In this document: in pieces, positions 34,265 to 44,286 of the stretch
Layout of the letters: each line of letters opens with the position of its first letter
Numbering within the stretch: the stretch's first letter is position 1
Assembly (NCBI GenBank): GCA_028290825.1
Contig: JAQGJB010000010.1
Location: 1 to 64,000, forward strand
Source: Micavibrio sp.
GTDB lineage: Bacteria > Pseudomonadota > Alphaproteobacteria > Micavibrionales > Micavibrionaceae
DNA length: 64,000 nt
Direction: 5' to 3'
Position numbers and translations under genes: made by a program
Notes under the pieces: generated by a model
Told to the model about the DNA's origin: nothing
Databases searched by the model: none
The model's input: the letters and a program-made list of their open reading frames with translations, nothing else

Positions 34265-35866
34265 ATGAGATATGATGAGTACGACGATTCCGGCGCCCTT
34301 CACGATACAGACTTGGCTCTGGTTGCCCGGGACCCGGGTACGCCTGGCACAAAAACGCTTAAGTTTTATATGGGGCGGTTGGCCGATTACCTCATTTCTA
34401 AACTGGCACCTATAGCAATTTCCGGCGAGTACGACGATCTATCAGGGGCCCCGGTCCTTTCTGCAGTTGCCACATCGGGCGCGTATTCAGATTTAAACGG
34501 AAAACCCACTATCCCTGCGGCTCAGGTCAGTGTTGATTGGAACTCGGTAAGCGGCATCTCCGCCATCCAGAACAAACCGTCCTTGGCTACAGTTGCCACC
34601 AGTGGGGCCTATTCTGACCTTTCTGGCAAGCCGACGATTCCGGCCGCTCAGGTCAATTCGGACTGGAGCGCATCCTCCGGGGCAACCGCTATCCTTAATA
34701 AACCAACGCTCGGGAGTCTGGCGGCATTGAGCGCCGCCCCCGCCGGCTCACTCACGGGCACCACATTAAATGCCACGGTAGTAACGTCATCCCTGACCAG
34801 CCTCGGAACGCTTACGGCCCTGAACGTCTCCGGTATTGCCAACCTGTCCAGCACTAGCGCCACGGCTTTGAAGGTTGGGGGGACAAATCCCGCTTTGACC
34901 GTCGACGCATCCGCCGCCTCACTTGTCGCAGGCGGACTAATTACCGGTACCGCAAGCGGCGGCGTTATCTATAGTGCGACTTCAACATCCTCTGGGGAAC
35001 AAGCAAAATTCACCGGGAAAGGAACGACAGGATACCTGACCTGCTCAAGCTTCGGGTCGCTGGAGATGGGGATTGGCTCTTTTGCCATGATCTCCGCGTT
35101 TAATACCTATGGAATCCAATTCACGGCAGGTGGCGGAAGCGGAAATCCTAACACCCAATTCTACTTCAACACCCAAGGAGGCCAACTATACTCCGCCGGT
35201 CAAGTCCAGAACATATCCCTGAATTCCGCGTCGACCATGACCTACAACGGCGCTTTTGCCGTTTCTTCACAAATGACCTCCCGAGTGGCGCAGCAAACAT
35301 TCAACAGTATCACAACGGGTTCGGTCATTACCGAGGCGGCCACATTCAATATCGAGGGACCCGCCAAAGTTGGTAACGGCGTCACCATTACCAATGACTA
35401 TGGCGTTCTGGTTTCAACCTCGGCCATTCAATCCGGTACCGGTGTCGTTTCGAACAGCTTTGCCGGGGGATTTTTCGCCCAGACAGGAGCGGTGAAAAAC
35501 TATGCATTGCGCATTGTCGGACCAATCCTCTCCGGTGGAACTGCCGCCACGGCCGCAGCGGGTACCGGCGCTGGCACAGGTGGGACGATTGCGATCGGCG
35601 GGGCGTCACAGGGTGGGACGATTACGGTGGTTACCGGAACAACGCCTTCCGCGTCGTCTGTCATCGGAACGCTCACACATCCGACAGCTTATCCAAATGG
35701 TTCATCAATCGTCATTACCCCGGGCAATGCGGCTGCCGCAGCACTTTCAGGCACCTCCCAAGTGTTCGCCGCGGGCGGGACCACTACGGCCACACTGACC
35801 AGCGGAAGCGCGGCTCTGGCTGCCGCCACCACTTACATCTGGAACTACAAAATCACAGGTTATTAG
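34265..35866 (+). CDS. phage tail fibre protein with 42-aa tandem repeats
   Basis: 'VATSGAYSDLNGKPTIPAAQV' / 'VATSGAYSDLSGKPTIPAAQV' repeats typical of tail fibres. Confidence 0.8.
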   Translation: MRYDEYDDSGALHDTDLALVARDPGTPGTKTLKFYMGRLADYLISKLAPIAISGEYDDLSGAPVLSAVATSGAYSDLNGKPTIPAAQVSVDWNSVSGISAIQNKPSLATVATSGAYSDLSGKPTIPAAQVNSDWSASSGATAILNKPTLGSLAALSAAPAGSLTGTTLNATVVTSSLTSLGTLTALNVSGIANLSSTSATALKVGGTNPALTVDASAASLVAGGLITGTASGGVIYSATSTSSGEQAKFTGKGTTGYLTCSSFGSLEMGIGSFAMISAFNTYGIQFTAGGGSGNPNTQFYFNTQGGQLYSAGQVQNISLNSASTMTYNGAFAVSSQMTSRVAQQTFNSITTGSVITEAATFNIEGPAKVGNGVTITNDYGVLVSTSAIQSGTGVVSNSFAGGFFAQTGAVKNYALRIVGPILSGGTAATAAAGTGAGTGGTIAIGGASQGGTITVVTGTTPSASSVIGTLTHPTAYPNGSSIVITPGNAAAAALSGTSQVFAAGGTTTATLTSGSAALAAATTYIWNYKITGY

Positions 35867-35877
35867 GAGATAAAACC

Positions 35878-36156
35878 ATGGCTATGAATAAACCATTTCC
35901 CACCGACGTTGGTATTCTGGCGACCTATTGGAAGATTGCCTTCGTCATCGTCAATTTGATCGACAATAACATCAGATTGAAAATTCATGGTTTCGCCAGC
36001 CAACAAGCCCGAGAGGACGGCGCGCAACCGCTTCAGATTCTGGACGCCGTGATCGACGGCGAAGAATTTCATCAGGATATGACCATCGCGCAGATGTATG
36101 ATTTTCTCACCCATAACCCCGGGCAATTCGAAGGCGCGGTCAACACGGACGCCTGA
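35878..36156 (+). CDS. hypothetical phage protein
   Basis: 92 aa following tail fibre gene. Confidence 0.5.
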   Translation: MAMNKPFPTDVGILATYWKIAFVIVNLIDNNIRLKIHGFASQQAREDGAQPLQILDAVIDGEEFHQDMTIAQMYDFLTHNPGQFEGAVNTDA

Positions 36157-36231
36157 CAATGGCTTATACCTATGTCTTGGCCTGAAGGAACATGTCGTGA
36201 TTTTGCACAGAAACCGGAAAACTCACCACCA

Positions 36232-36261
36232 TTGACATAATAGGCCCGATTAATATATGAT
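36232..36261 (+). promoter_or_regulatory. sigma70-like promoter TTGACA-N18-TATGAT
   Basis: consensus -35 and near-consensus -10. Confidence 0.6.
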
Positions 36262-36286
36262 ATGTGAACTTTTAACGGGGCTGGCT

Positions 36287-36805
36287 ATGAACGGTTTTAA
36301 CTTTCTTACAAGAGCAATCGGGCGGAGCGCGCATCTCCCTTCTCACGGATCGCATAAAAGCGGCCCGGTCGAGAAGGTCATCGCCGCTGGCATGATGGTA
36401 ATAACCGGCATCGTGGGTGGTGCCGCCTTCTGGAGCGGCCACAAAGCGGAACAGGAAAACGCCGCCAGGCAGCCGCACACCTTTTACCAGCCTGAGCAGA
36501 CAGCCGCTTATTTCCATACATTGAACGCCATCGAAGGCAAGGGCTGCCGGATTAATTTTCAAGATGGAAATAAAAATTCCCGGCCACAGAACCATACCGC
36601 TGTGACAAAACTCGGCGATTGCATGCAGATCGCGTTTAACAGCAACCAGAAACGTGATCCGTCCGATCGCGGCCTTTCCATCACCTTTAATGCCGCCAAA
36701 AAATATGGCGCAGTATCGGGCGATTGCGACTTCCGCGAGAAAACGGATACCCCCTATTGCATTGCCCGTACAAAATCAGACAAGTTCTTTCTGGAACAGC
36801 GATAA
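36287..36805 (+). CDS. membrane-anchored conserved-Cys protein (moron candidate)
   Basis: TM 'VIAAGMMVITGIVGGAAFWSG' then domain with four Cys; own promoter. Confidence 0.55.
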   Translation: MNGFNFLTRAIGRSAHLPSHGSHKSGPVEKVIAAGMMVITGIVGGAAFWSGHKAEQENAARQPHTFYQPEQTAAYFHTLNAIEGKGCRINFQDGNKNSRPQNHTAVTKLGDCMQIAFNSNQKRDPSDRGLSITFNAAKKYGAVSGDCDFREKTDTPYCIARTKSDKFFLEQR

Positions 36806-36847
36806 CCCCAGCCGCCGCGACGACCTGCGAGACATAAACGGATTCCT

Positions 36848-37171
36848 TCATCCGGCCCATGGTCTGCCACTCAGCTTATCGGCCAGACAGTTATAACCCT
36901 TCCGCGCAATGCGGTTGCGGCTCGGCTCGTCGATCTCCTCCTCGGGCAAAAATGCGATGCGCATCAGGTCCAGGCATGGCTCCAGCTTCGGGAACTTGTC
37001 CTCTAGGTATGCCAATGCCTCCATCGCATCCTTTGAACAGCCGCCCTCCATGACGTATGCCCGCACCTTGCTCATAGCAATTTCGGTGTTCAGCGCGCAC
37101 TCGTCATCATCCCCGACGGTGCGGAACGCCATCCCCTTAAAACTGAAATATTTGTCGTTTGGTATGCTCAT
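36848..37171 (-). CDS. hypothetical protein, candidate SOS-controlled
   Basis: 107 aa; GTTC-N7-GTTC box 26 bp upstream. Confidence 0.55.
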   Translation of the reverse strand: MSIPNDKYFSFKGMAFRTVGDDDECALNTEIAMSKVRAYVMEGGCSKDAMEALAYLEDKFPKLEPCLDLMRIAFLPEEEIDEPSRNRIARKGYNCLADKLSGRPWAG

Positions 37172-37196
37172 AATTCATTGTTGAGCGATTCTATGA

Positions 37197-37211
37197 GAAC
37201 AAATCAAGAAC
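37197..37211 (-). promoter_or_regulatory. candidate alphaproteobacterial LexA box (GAAC-AAATCAA-GAAC = GTTC-N7-GTTC on minus strand)
   Basis: exact GTTCN7GTTC consensus upstream of 37171 start. Confidence 0.6.
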
Positions 37212-37230
37212 ATTATTTTCGTGGGCAAGG

Positions 37231-37449
37231 TTAGAAGCCTGTCCGTGCGCCAAAAAATATAAGTTTTTCAGGGTCTTCTATCTGGATTAAAAATTCAGGG
37301 AGGAGCGCGGGGAGTTTGTCGGAATCAGGCGGAAGCTCATTGATAGCCTCAAAGTACACATGGGCCTCCCGACTTTTACCAGCGGGGCAGAGAAACCAAT
37401 GGCCCTCATTCTCGATCAGACATTGCGCTAGGCTGGAAACTTCGGTCAT
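37231..37449 (-). CDS. hypothetical protein
   Basis: 72 aa, start overlaps SRAP stop. Confidence 0.5.
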   Translation of the reverse strand: MTEVSSLAQCLIENEGHWFLCPAGKSREAHVYFEAINELPPDSDKLPALLPEFLIQIEDPEKLIFFGARTGF

Positions 37450-38099
37450 ACCAGCCGCACCGGCGGGTCGTCGCCCTCGATAATATCAATTCTCTTCTCC
37501 CGGACATTGTTCACGGCGCGGCTAAGCGGCCGCACGGCGAACATCTCTAGGCCCAGCGGCTTGAGATGATCCAGACCCTCAAGGGCAAGCCACGGCTCAG
37601 GATCGTCGACGATGACAGGCATCCGGTCATGATATGGCGCGACGAGTTCGTTCGGCTCGTCGGTCAGGATAGAGAACGAGGCCATCTTGTCTCCCTTATG
37701 CTCGCTGATGCTCCAAATCCCGGCGAATAGGATTGGCTTGCCATCGCGGCGATAAAAGTAATACGGCTGTTTGTTGCCCCCCTCTTCGCGCCATTCATAG
37801 AAGCCCTGCGCGGGGATGATGCAATGCCGGTCGGCAACCATGGCGCGGAAAGACCCATTGCGAAGGGTGTCCATGCGAGAATTTAAAAGAGGCGGCCTAG
37901 CACCCGCCGTTTTTGTGGGGCCGAGGGCAATACCGAAGCGCGCCATCTGGACGCGAACTTCTTGCCCGCGCTCAGCAAGCAGCGCCGGTACGCTCTCTGT
38001 CGGCGCGACGTTCGGGTTATATTCAAAGTTGATCCGCCCGAAGTCATACACCCGAGGCAGATCATTTAGCGTATCGACGCCTCGGAACCTGTTACACAT
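37446..38099 (-). CDS. SOS response-associated peptidase / HMCES-like (SRAP) protein
   Basis: MCNRF start (catalytic Cys2), 'RPPLLNSRMDTL', 'RCIIPAQGFYEW', 'HDRMPVI' SRAP motifs. Confidence 0.93.
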   Translation of the reverse strand: MCNRFRGVDTLNDLPRVYDFGRINFEYNPNVAPTESVPALLAERGQEVRVQMARFGIALGPTKTAGARPPLLNSRMDTLRNGSFRAMVADRHCIIPAQGFYEWREEGGNKQPYYFYRRDGKPILFAGIWSISEHKGDKMASFSILTDEPNELVAPYHDRMPVIVDDPEPWLALEGLDHLKPLGLEMFAVRPLSRAVNNVREKRIDIIEGDDPPVRLV

Positions 38100-38164
38100 G
38101 GCATTCATGTAGTTCGGAAACTCTCGAATCCCATTGCACGGATTTTGCACAGCTTTTGATCACG

Positions 38165-38209
38165 GTTCATGGATCGTTCGCATCTGTTCGCAGATGTTCG
38201 AAACCGTTC
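38165..38209. promoter_or_regulatory. GTTC array: LexA-type box GTTC-N7-GTTC (38165-38179) plus GTTCG repeated at 10-bp spacing to 38209
   Basis: GTTC at 38165, 38176, 38186, 38196, 38206. Confidence 0.6.
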
Positions 38210-38266
38210 GAATACCGATTAATCAAGGATAATAAGGCTAAAAACCGCAGAGGTCTTGGGTTCCGA

Positions 38267-38341
<75 letters not shown>

Positions 38342-38487
38342 ATGCTTAGAAATGGGGGTCTTTAGCGGCAATACGTTTATAACATCGCCGCCCCCCTGTC
38401 CAGCGTCTTTATCCCGGATAATTTGCGGGGTTTCCGGGCAAATTTCTGGTGAATCCGGTCCCGACTGGCTATAAAGACCCCATCATC

Positions 38488-38640
38488 ATGACGCAAAAGA
38501 CGGATTCGCAGCAGCCTTCACTGGCTGAAAAACGGGCTACCGCGCTTCGGGATAACCTGAAACGGCGGAAAGACCAATTGAAGCAGCGTGAGGCCGCATC
38601 CGATGCCAACGACACCAAGACCGAAACGGAGAAACCATGA
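38488..38640 (+). CDS. small hypothetical protein
   Basis: [36 protein letters not shown]...; overlaps dcd start. Confidence 0.6.
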   Translation: MTQKTDSQQPSLAEKRATALRDNLKRRKDQLKQREAASDANDTKTETEKP

Positions 38641-39290
38641 CCGCATCAAAGACATCCGCCGAACTGGCCTATGACGCCGCCCAGACCATGGCCGGTCATG
38701 CCGTTCCGGCTTTCCCGGGCATCATGCCTGATCACTGGATCCGCGAGATGGCCGTCAATAATGGCATGATCGATCCGTTCACCGAGAAGCTGAAACGTGA
38801 TGGCGTTATTTCCTATGGCCTGTCTTCCTATGGCTACGATGCGCGTCTGGCTGATGAGTTCATGATTTTCACCAATATCGACAACGCCATTGTCGACCCG
38901 AAGAATTTCTCGGATAACAGCTTCGTCAACCGCAAGACGGATGTCTGCATCATTCCGCCGAACAGCTTTACGCTGTGCCGCACGGTTGAGTATTTCCGCA
39001 TTCCGAAAGACACGCTGGTCATCTGCCTTGGCAAATCGACCTATGCGCGTTGCGGATTGATTGTCAACGTGACGCCGCTGGAGCCGGGCTGGGAAGGTCA
39101 TGTCACGCTCGAGATCTCCAATACGACCCCTCTACCGGCGAAAGTTTACGCCAATGAAGGTATCTGTCAGTTCCTGTTCTTTAAAGGGTCCAGCCAGTGC
39201 GAAACCACCTATGCCGACCGTGCCGGGAAATATATGGGCCAGCGCGGGGTCACTTTGCCGAAGGTTGAAGCGGCAAACAGCGAAAAATAG
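38637..39290 (+). CDS. dcd: dCTP deaminase
   Basis: '[18 protein letters not shown]', '[52 protein letters not shown]'. Confidence 0.96.
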   Translation: MTASKTSAELAYDAAQTMAGHAVPAFPGIMPDHWIREMAVNNGMIDPFTEKLKRDGVISYGLSSYGYDARLADEFMIFTNIDNAIVDPKNFSDNSFVNRKTDVCIIPPNSFTLCRTVEYFRIPKDTLVICLGKSTYARCGLIVNVTPLEPGWEGHVTLEISNTTPLPAKVYANEGICQFLFFKGSSQCETTYADRAGKYMGQRGVTLPKVEAANSEK

Positions 39291-39365
39291 AGCTTTTCGG
39301 AAACAAAGACGCTATAAGACCATTCGTTTTATGAGTAACGGGCGTTAGCCCAGACTGGGGATTTC

Positions 39366-40703
39366 ATGACAACAGTTCTGAACTACGTCGCGCCGCTGGA
39401 CCAGGATAACCTGCCTTCCGCAAAGTCCGGTACGGATCTGATCCAGATTCAGGGCGGCAAACGCCTGAACGGGACGATTGAAATCAGCGGTGCGAAGAAC
39501 GCGGCCCTTCCCTTGATGTGTGCGGCGCTGCTTACAGAAGATGCCGTTCGTTTCACCAACATGCCAAATACACTGCGCGATATGCGCACCCTGACCGCCG
39601 TGCTGCAAAGCCTTGGTGCCGAAGTTACGGCAGGGCCGGCTGGTGAAATGGTCATCAGGGCGGAAACCATAGATGACGCCCACGCCGATTACGAACTGGT
39701 CCGCCAGATGCGTGCCAGCATTCTGGTGCTTGGTCCGCTGGTCGCGCGTTTCGGTGAGGCTGAGGTTTCCCTGCCCGGCGGTTGCGCCATCGGCACACGC
39801 CCGATCGACCTGCATCTGATGGGTCTTGAGGCGATGGGTGCGAAGATCGACCTGCAGGATGGTTATGTCCGTGCGTCTGCGCCGAACGGCCTGCAGGGTG
39901 CTGCGATCACATTTGCGAAAGTATCAGTGGGAGCCACCGAAAACCTGATGATGGCGGCCTGTCTTGCGAAGGGTAAGACTACATTGATAAATGCAGCGAA
40001 AGAACCGGAGATCGTCGATCTCGGTGAGCTCCTGATTGCCATGGGCGGGCAGATCGAAGGGCTTGGCACCTCGACAATCACCATTACCGGTGTTGAGCGC
40101 ATGAACGGCGCGACGCACAGCGTTGTGGCCGACCGTATTGAAACCGGCACCTATATGATTGCCGTGGCCCTGACTGGCGGGACGCTGCGCCTGAAAAACA
40201 CGCAACTGCGTTTCCTTGAGGCCCTCGTCGCGCCGCTGAAAAAAGCCGGTGTATCGTTCGATGTCGAGGGCGAGGACGTTATCGTTCATCGCAATGGCAC
40301 GCCACTGGTCGGTACGGATATTATGACGGAACCGTTCCCGGGCTTCCCGACCGACCTGCAGGCGCAGTTCATGACCATGCTGACCCAGTGCGAAGGTGCC
40401 GGGATGGTCACGGAAACCATTTTTGAAAACCGTTTCATGCACGTGCCGGAATTGTGCCGTATGGGTGCCAACATCACCGTTCATAACGGTTCGGCCATCG
40501 TGCGCGGTGTGAAGCGTCTGAAGGGTGCAGAAGTCATGGCCACCGATCTGCGTGCCTCCGTCGCCCTGGTTCTCGCCGGGCTGGTTGCCGAGGGGACAAC
40601 AACCGTCAACCGCATCTATCACCTCGACCGCGGCTATGAGAATCTTGTTGAGAAGCTGCAGGCTTGCGGGGCGGAGATCAGCCGTATCCGCGCAATCGAA
40701 TAG
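39366..40703 (+). CDS. murA: UDP-N-acetylglucosamine 1-carboxyvinyltransferase
   Basis: 'IQGGKRLNGTIEISGAKNAALPLMCAALLTED' canonical MurA. Confidence 0.97.
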   Translation: MTTVLNYVAPLDQDNLPSAKSGTDLIQIQGGKRLNGTIEISGAKNAALPLMCAALLTEDAVRFTNMPNTLRDMRTLTAVLQSLGAEVTAGPAGEMVIRAETIDDAHADYELVRQMRASILVLGPLVARFGEAEVSLPGGCAIGTRPIDLHLMGLEAMGAKIDLQDGYVRASAPNGLQGAAITFAKVSVGATENLMMAACLAKGKTTLINAAKEPEIVDLGELLIAMGGQIEGLGTSTITITGVERMNGATHSVVADRIETGTYMIAVALTGGTLRLKNTQLRFLEALVAPLKKAGVSFDVEGEDVIVHRNGTPLVGTDIMTEPFPGFPTDLQAQFMTMLTQCEGAGMVTETIFENRFMHVPELCRMGANITVHNGSAIVRGVKRLKGAEVMATDLRASVALVLAGLVAEGTTTVNRIYHLDRGYENLVEKLQACGAEISRIRAIE

Positions 40704-41410
40704 GCCTTTGAAGCCTTAGTCCGGTGAGGGCGTTCCCTGTCCGGCCCATTGGGTTTTGGTGCTGCTTTTTTTATATCCAGACCTATAAATGCGTCCTGAA
40801 TCATATCGTAATGATCATGAATCCCCACATCTTCCTTGCGGAGTGAAGATTTTCTGACGCGCCTTGCCGAACCGGGCAGAGCATCGTCTCCGGCGATCAG
40901 ACTGGTCGTGGCCATATCCGGAACGTCAAAGCGCACGGCCTGGGTCGAGACCATGAAAATATCGCCTTCCCTGATGCCGTATTTTTCTTCCAGATTATTG
41001 TTTTGCGCCACCCGCACATCATAGGGGCGATACATATTGCGTGTGCCGATCAATGTGGCGTCTGCTTTTTCAAGATCGATTCCGGCCTCTTCCGCTGCCT
41101 CACGCACCGCCGCCTGCACTGCGGATTCCACCCCGCCGCCTCTGGCCGGATCAATAAGACCGCCCGGCAGCGCAGGTTTCCCAATGCCGGGATCATGTCT
41201 CCGATTGATCATGACTATATCTGTACCGTCGGTAATGATGGGATCGACCGCATGCACGACATGCGCCTGAACCACTTTGCCACTGGCCAGCCTGATATTG
41301 CCCAGACAATGCGCCGCCCGGTCCGGCGTGCCGGTGATCCCCAGCTGAGAGGCCCGTTCGGCAATCTCGATGCGCGCGGGGTCCTGTTCGTCAATCATCC
41401 AGCTGGTCAT
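40634..41410 (-). CDS. NUDIX hydrolase
   Basis: 'GLIDPARGGGVESAVQAAVREAAEEAGIDLE' Nudix box. Confidence 0.85.
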   Translation of the reverse strand: MTSWMIDEQDPARIEIAERASQLGITGTPDRAAHCLGNIRLASGKVVQAHVVHAVDPIITDGTDIVMINRRHDPGIGKPALPGGLIDPARGGGVESAVQAAVREAAEEAGIDLEKADATLIGTRNMYRPYDVRVAQNNNLEEKYGIREGDIFMVSTQAVRFDVPDMATTSLIAGDDALPGSARRVRKSSLRKEDVGIHDHYDMIQDAFIGLDIKKAAPKPNGPDRERPHRTKASKAYSIARIRLISAPQACSFSTRFS

Positions 41411-41532
41411 TCAATCCCCCAAGGTCAAAACACCGATTATAATAAAACTATACAACACCCGGGGTGATTGCAAATTTGGGGTTTTGCCGGGTGCGCCCAC
41501 CCTGTATCCTTCAAAAAAACGTCCGGAGCGCC

Positions 41533-42009
41533 ATGAGCAAGAGTGACCTGAAATCCATCCATCTTTCCGAAGGCCAGAGCCTTTCTACGCTTGGCAATGA
41601 AAGGGATCTTGCGCTTCGTGACCTGGCGGAGGATTCGGTTTTCAAACCTGTCCACCATGAGGATTCCGGCCCCTATGACCTGTCCTTGACCATTCACGAC
41701 GGGCGCCTGGTCATGGATATCAAAGGCAATGACGGCGCAGCGCTGCCCTCCCTCATCCTGTCGATCAAACCTTACTCCAGGCTGGTGCGCGATTATTTCA
41801 TGATGATCGACAGTTACGAGACGATGCGGCGGCAGGGCACCGGCTGCCAGCTTGAAACCATCGATATGGCGCGGCGCGGGCTGCATAACGAAGGTGCCGA
41901 ACTTTTGATAGAAAGGCTTGATGGTAAAATCAGGCTGGATCACCCAACAGCCAGACGTTTTTTTACCCTCATCTGTATTCTGCACAGCCAGAATTTTTCT
42001 CAATTCTAA
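41533..42009 (+). CDS. UPF0262 family protein
   Basis: 'YDLSLTIHDGRLVMDIKGNDGAALPSLILSIKPYSRLVRDYFMMIDSYETM'. Confidence 0.9.
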   Translation: MSKSDLKSIHLSEGQSLSTLGNERDLALRDLAEDSVFKPVHHEDSGPYDLSLTIHDGRLVMDIKGNDGAALPSLILSIKPYSRLVRDYFMMIDSYETMRRQGTGCQLETIDMARRGLHNEGAELLIERLDGKIRLDHPTARRFFTLICILHSQNFSQF

Positions 42010-42170
42010 GCCCTTACGCTCTGCCAAGGGACAAACGCTCCCTTTCTACCTGTATAAGTCCAGAATTTTACATTATGTCAACAGCGGCACCCCATAAAAT
42101 CCATGAATTGCATTCCCGGGCCGGAATGTGTAAACAAGACCCTGAAATAACACCTTAAATCGGACACTGA

Positions 42171-42389
42171 ATGTCAAAAGAAGACCTGATGGAATTTAAA
42201 GGCGTCGTCTCGGAAATTCTTCCGAACGCCATGTTCCGCGTAAAGCTTGAAAACGATCATGAAATCCTGGCGCACACTGCCGGGAAAATGCGCAAGAACC
42301 GCATCCGCGTTCTGGCCGGTGATACCGTCATTGTCGAAATGACGCCGTATGACCTGACCAAGGGCCGCATTATCTTCCGTGAGAAATAG
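42171..42389 (+). CDS. infA: translation initiation factor IF-1
   Basis: 72 aa '[64 protein letters not shown]'. Confidence 0.98.
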   Translation: MSKEDLMEFKGVVSEILPNAMFRVKLENDHEILAHTAGKMRKNRIRVLAGDTVIVEMTPYDLTKGRIIFREK

Positions 42390-42960
42390 CCAGCATAAAC
42401 TGATCCTCGCCTCGGCCTCGCCGCGCCGTCTTGATCTGTTGAAACAGATCGGGATTATCCCGGATGAAGTTCGTCCGGCGGATATCGACGAAACCCCTTT
42501 CAAAACCGAATTGCCGCGCGATCATGCCCTGCGCCTCGGGATCGGCAAGGCCCAGGCCATTAATGCGCCCGGTTCCTTCATCCTTGCCTGCGACACTGTT
42601 GTCGGCGTTGGCCGCCGCATCCTTCCAAAGGCCGAAACAGAGGAACAGGCCAGATCCTGCCTCGCATTACTTTCGGGTCGTCGCCACAGCGTTTACAACG
42701 GCATCGCCGTGATCGCGCCGGATGGAAAACTGCGCCACCGCATGGCGGAAACCACGGTGAAATTCAAAACTCTGCATCCGGACGAAACCGAGTTCTATAT
42801 CGCGTCCGGTGAGTGGCAGGGCAAGGCCGGTGGTTATGCCATTCAGGGGCTTGCGGCGGCATTCATCCCCCATATCGGCGGTTCGTATTCAACGGTGGTC
42901 GGACTATCTCTTTATGATACAATCCAGCTTCTGAAGGGATCCGGCTTTTGGCAAAAGTAA
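42379..42960 (+). CDS. maf: Maf-like nucleotide pyrophosphatase
   Basis: '[19 protein letters not shown]', '[13 protein letters not shown]'. Confidence 0.95.
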   Translation: MRNSQHKLILASASPRRLDLLKQIGIIPDEVRPADIDETPFKTELPRDHALRLGIGKAQAINAPGSFILACDTVVGVGRRILPKAETEEQARSCLALLSGRRHSVYNGIAVIAPDGKLRHRMAETTVKFKTLHPDETEFYIASGEWQGKAGGYAIQGLAAAFIPHIGGSYSTVVGLSLYDTIQLLKGSGFWQK

Positions 42961-44195
42961 CCGACATCTTGATTGAAGAAACCGACGAGAGCCTGTGGGC
43001 TGCGGCGCTTGAGGGCGGCCAGCTTTCGGGGCTGGAGGTCGACCCTTCGCTTGAGGAAGTACGCTGGGGTTCCGTCTACTGGGCGCGGGTCTTCCGGATT
43101 GATACCAGCCTTGATGCCGCCTTCGTCGATCTTGACGGGTCGAACAAGGGTATTCTCAACGTCCGCGATGTTTATATTAAAAACCAGGACGGCATCATTA
43201 CACGCGGCGGCAATGTTTCGATTGGCAAGCTGCTGCGCACCGGCCAGATGGTCGCGGTGCAGGCGAAAAGCGGTTACCTGCCCAAGGAAGACCGAGATAG
43301 CGATGATATCCACGGCGAAAATAAAATCCCGCCGGTCAGCATGAATATCGCCCTGCCGGGCCGTTACCTGATCTACACGCCGATGGCGCCGGAAAATAGA
43401 ATCTCGCAACGCATCCGCGACAAGAAAATCCGCAAAGATCTGATGGCGATGCTTGAGACATTAGAGGATGTGCGCGGTACGATCCTGCGCGCCGCCGCCG
43501 CCTATACCCAGACCGACATGCTGATCCGTGAATCGCGTATCCTGAAATCCATCTGGGAACAGTTGCAACCGCATTTCGACGGCGATGAAATGGGCCTGAT
43601 CATGGAGGGGCCGGATGCGCTGCAACGCGTTCTCTCCGATTACGCCAGCCGCCAGATCGGCCATATTGAAGTCGTGACCATGGACCATTACCAGCAGGTC
43701 GAGGAATGGTGCGAAGTCTTCGCCCCAGATCTCGTCACCAAGATCAAACCCGTCGAGGTTGCCGATCCTGAATCTGGATTGGCCCTTTTCGAACACCGCG
43801 ATATCATGGGCCAGATCGAAGATTTGTTTCAGCCCTACACTTTATTGCCCGGTGGGGGCAGTATCATCATCGAACAAACTGCCGCCCTGACCGCCGTAGA
43901 CGTCAATACCGGCGGCGACAAACGCGGGCGTCTGGCCGTCAATGTCGAGGCAGCAGCGGAAATCGCACGGCAAATCCGCCTGCGCAATCTCGGCGGCATG
44001 ATATTGATCGATTTTCTGAAAATGAAAACCAAGGACGATGAAGCCGCCCTGATCAAGGCGATGGAAGACGCAGTATCCGAAGACCCCTGCACCGTCCAGC
44101 TGCACGGCATGTCATCCCTCGGGCTGATGGAAATTACCCGGGCGCGGCGCACCCCCGCCCTCGCCGACCGGTTTGAAAGCGTTTTTTCCGATTAA
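42948..44195 (+). CDS. rng: ribonuclease G/E family protein
   Basis: 'GGGSIIIEQTAALTAVDVNTGG' and 'RNLGGMILIDFLKMK' RNase G motifs. Confidence 0.93.
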   Translation: MAKVTDILIEETDESLWAAALEGGQLSGLEVDPSLEEVRWGSVYWARVFRIDTSLDAAFVDLDGSNKGILNVRDVYIKNQDGIITRGGNVSIGKLLRTGQMVAVQAKSGYLPKEDRDSDDIHGENKIPPVSMNIALPGRYLIYTPMAPENRISQRIRDKKIRKDLMAMLETLEDVRGTILRAAAAYTQTDMLIRESRILKSIWEQLQPHFDGDEMGLIMEGPDALQRVLSDYASRQIGHIEVVTMDHYQQVEEWCEVFAPDLVTKIKPVEVADPESGLALFEHRDIMGQIEDLFQPYTLLPGGGSIIIEQTAALTAVDVNTGGDKRGRLAVNVEAAAEIARQIRLRNLGGMILIDFLKMKTKDDEAALIKAMEDAVSEDPCTVQLHGMSSLGLMEITRARRTPALADRFESVFSD

Positions 44196-44286
44196 AAGCT
44201 TGTATGGGCGGGATAAAACCCGCCCCAGCAACAAGGCTCTGGACAACACACCCGGCAATCCTTATAAACCCCCTTACCGAAATAGT

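Noticed and set aside
39924-40622. 232-aa minus-strand ORF inside murA
   Set aside because: Shadow ORF; no start context or family resemblance
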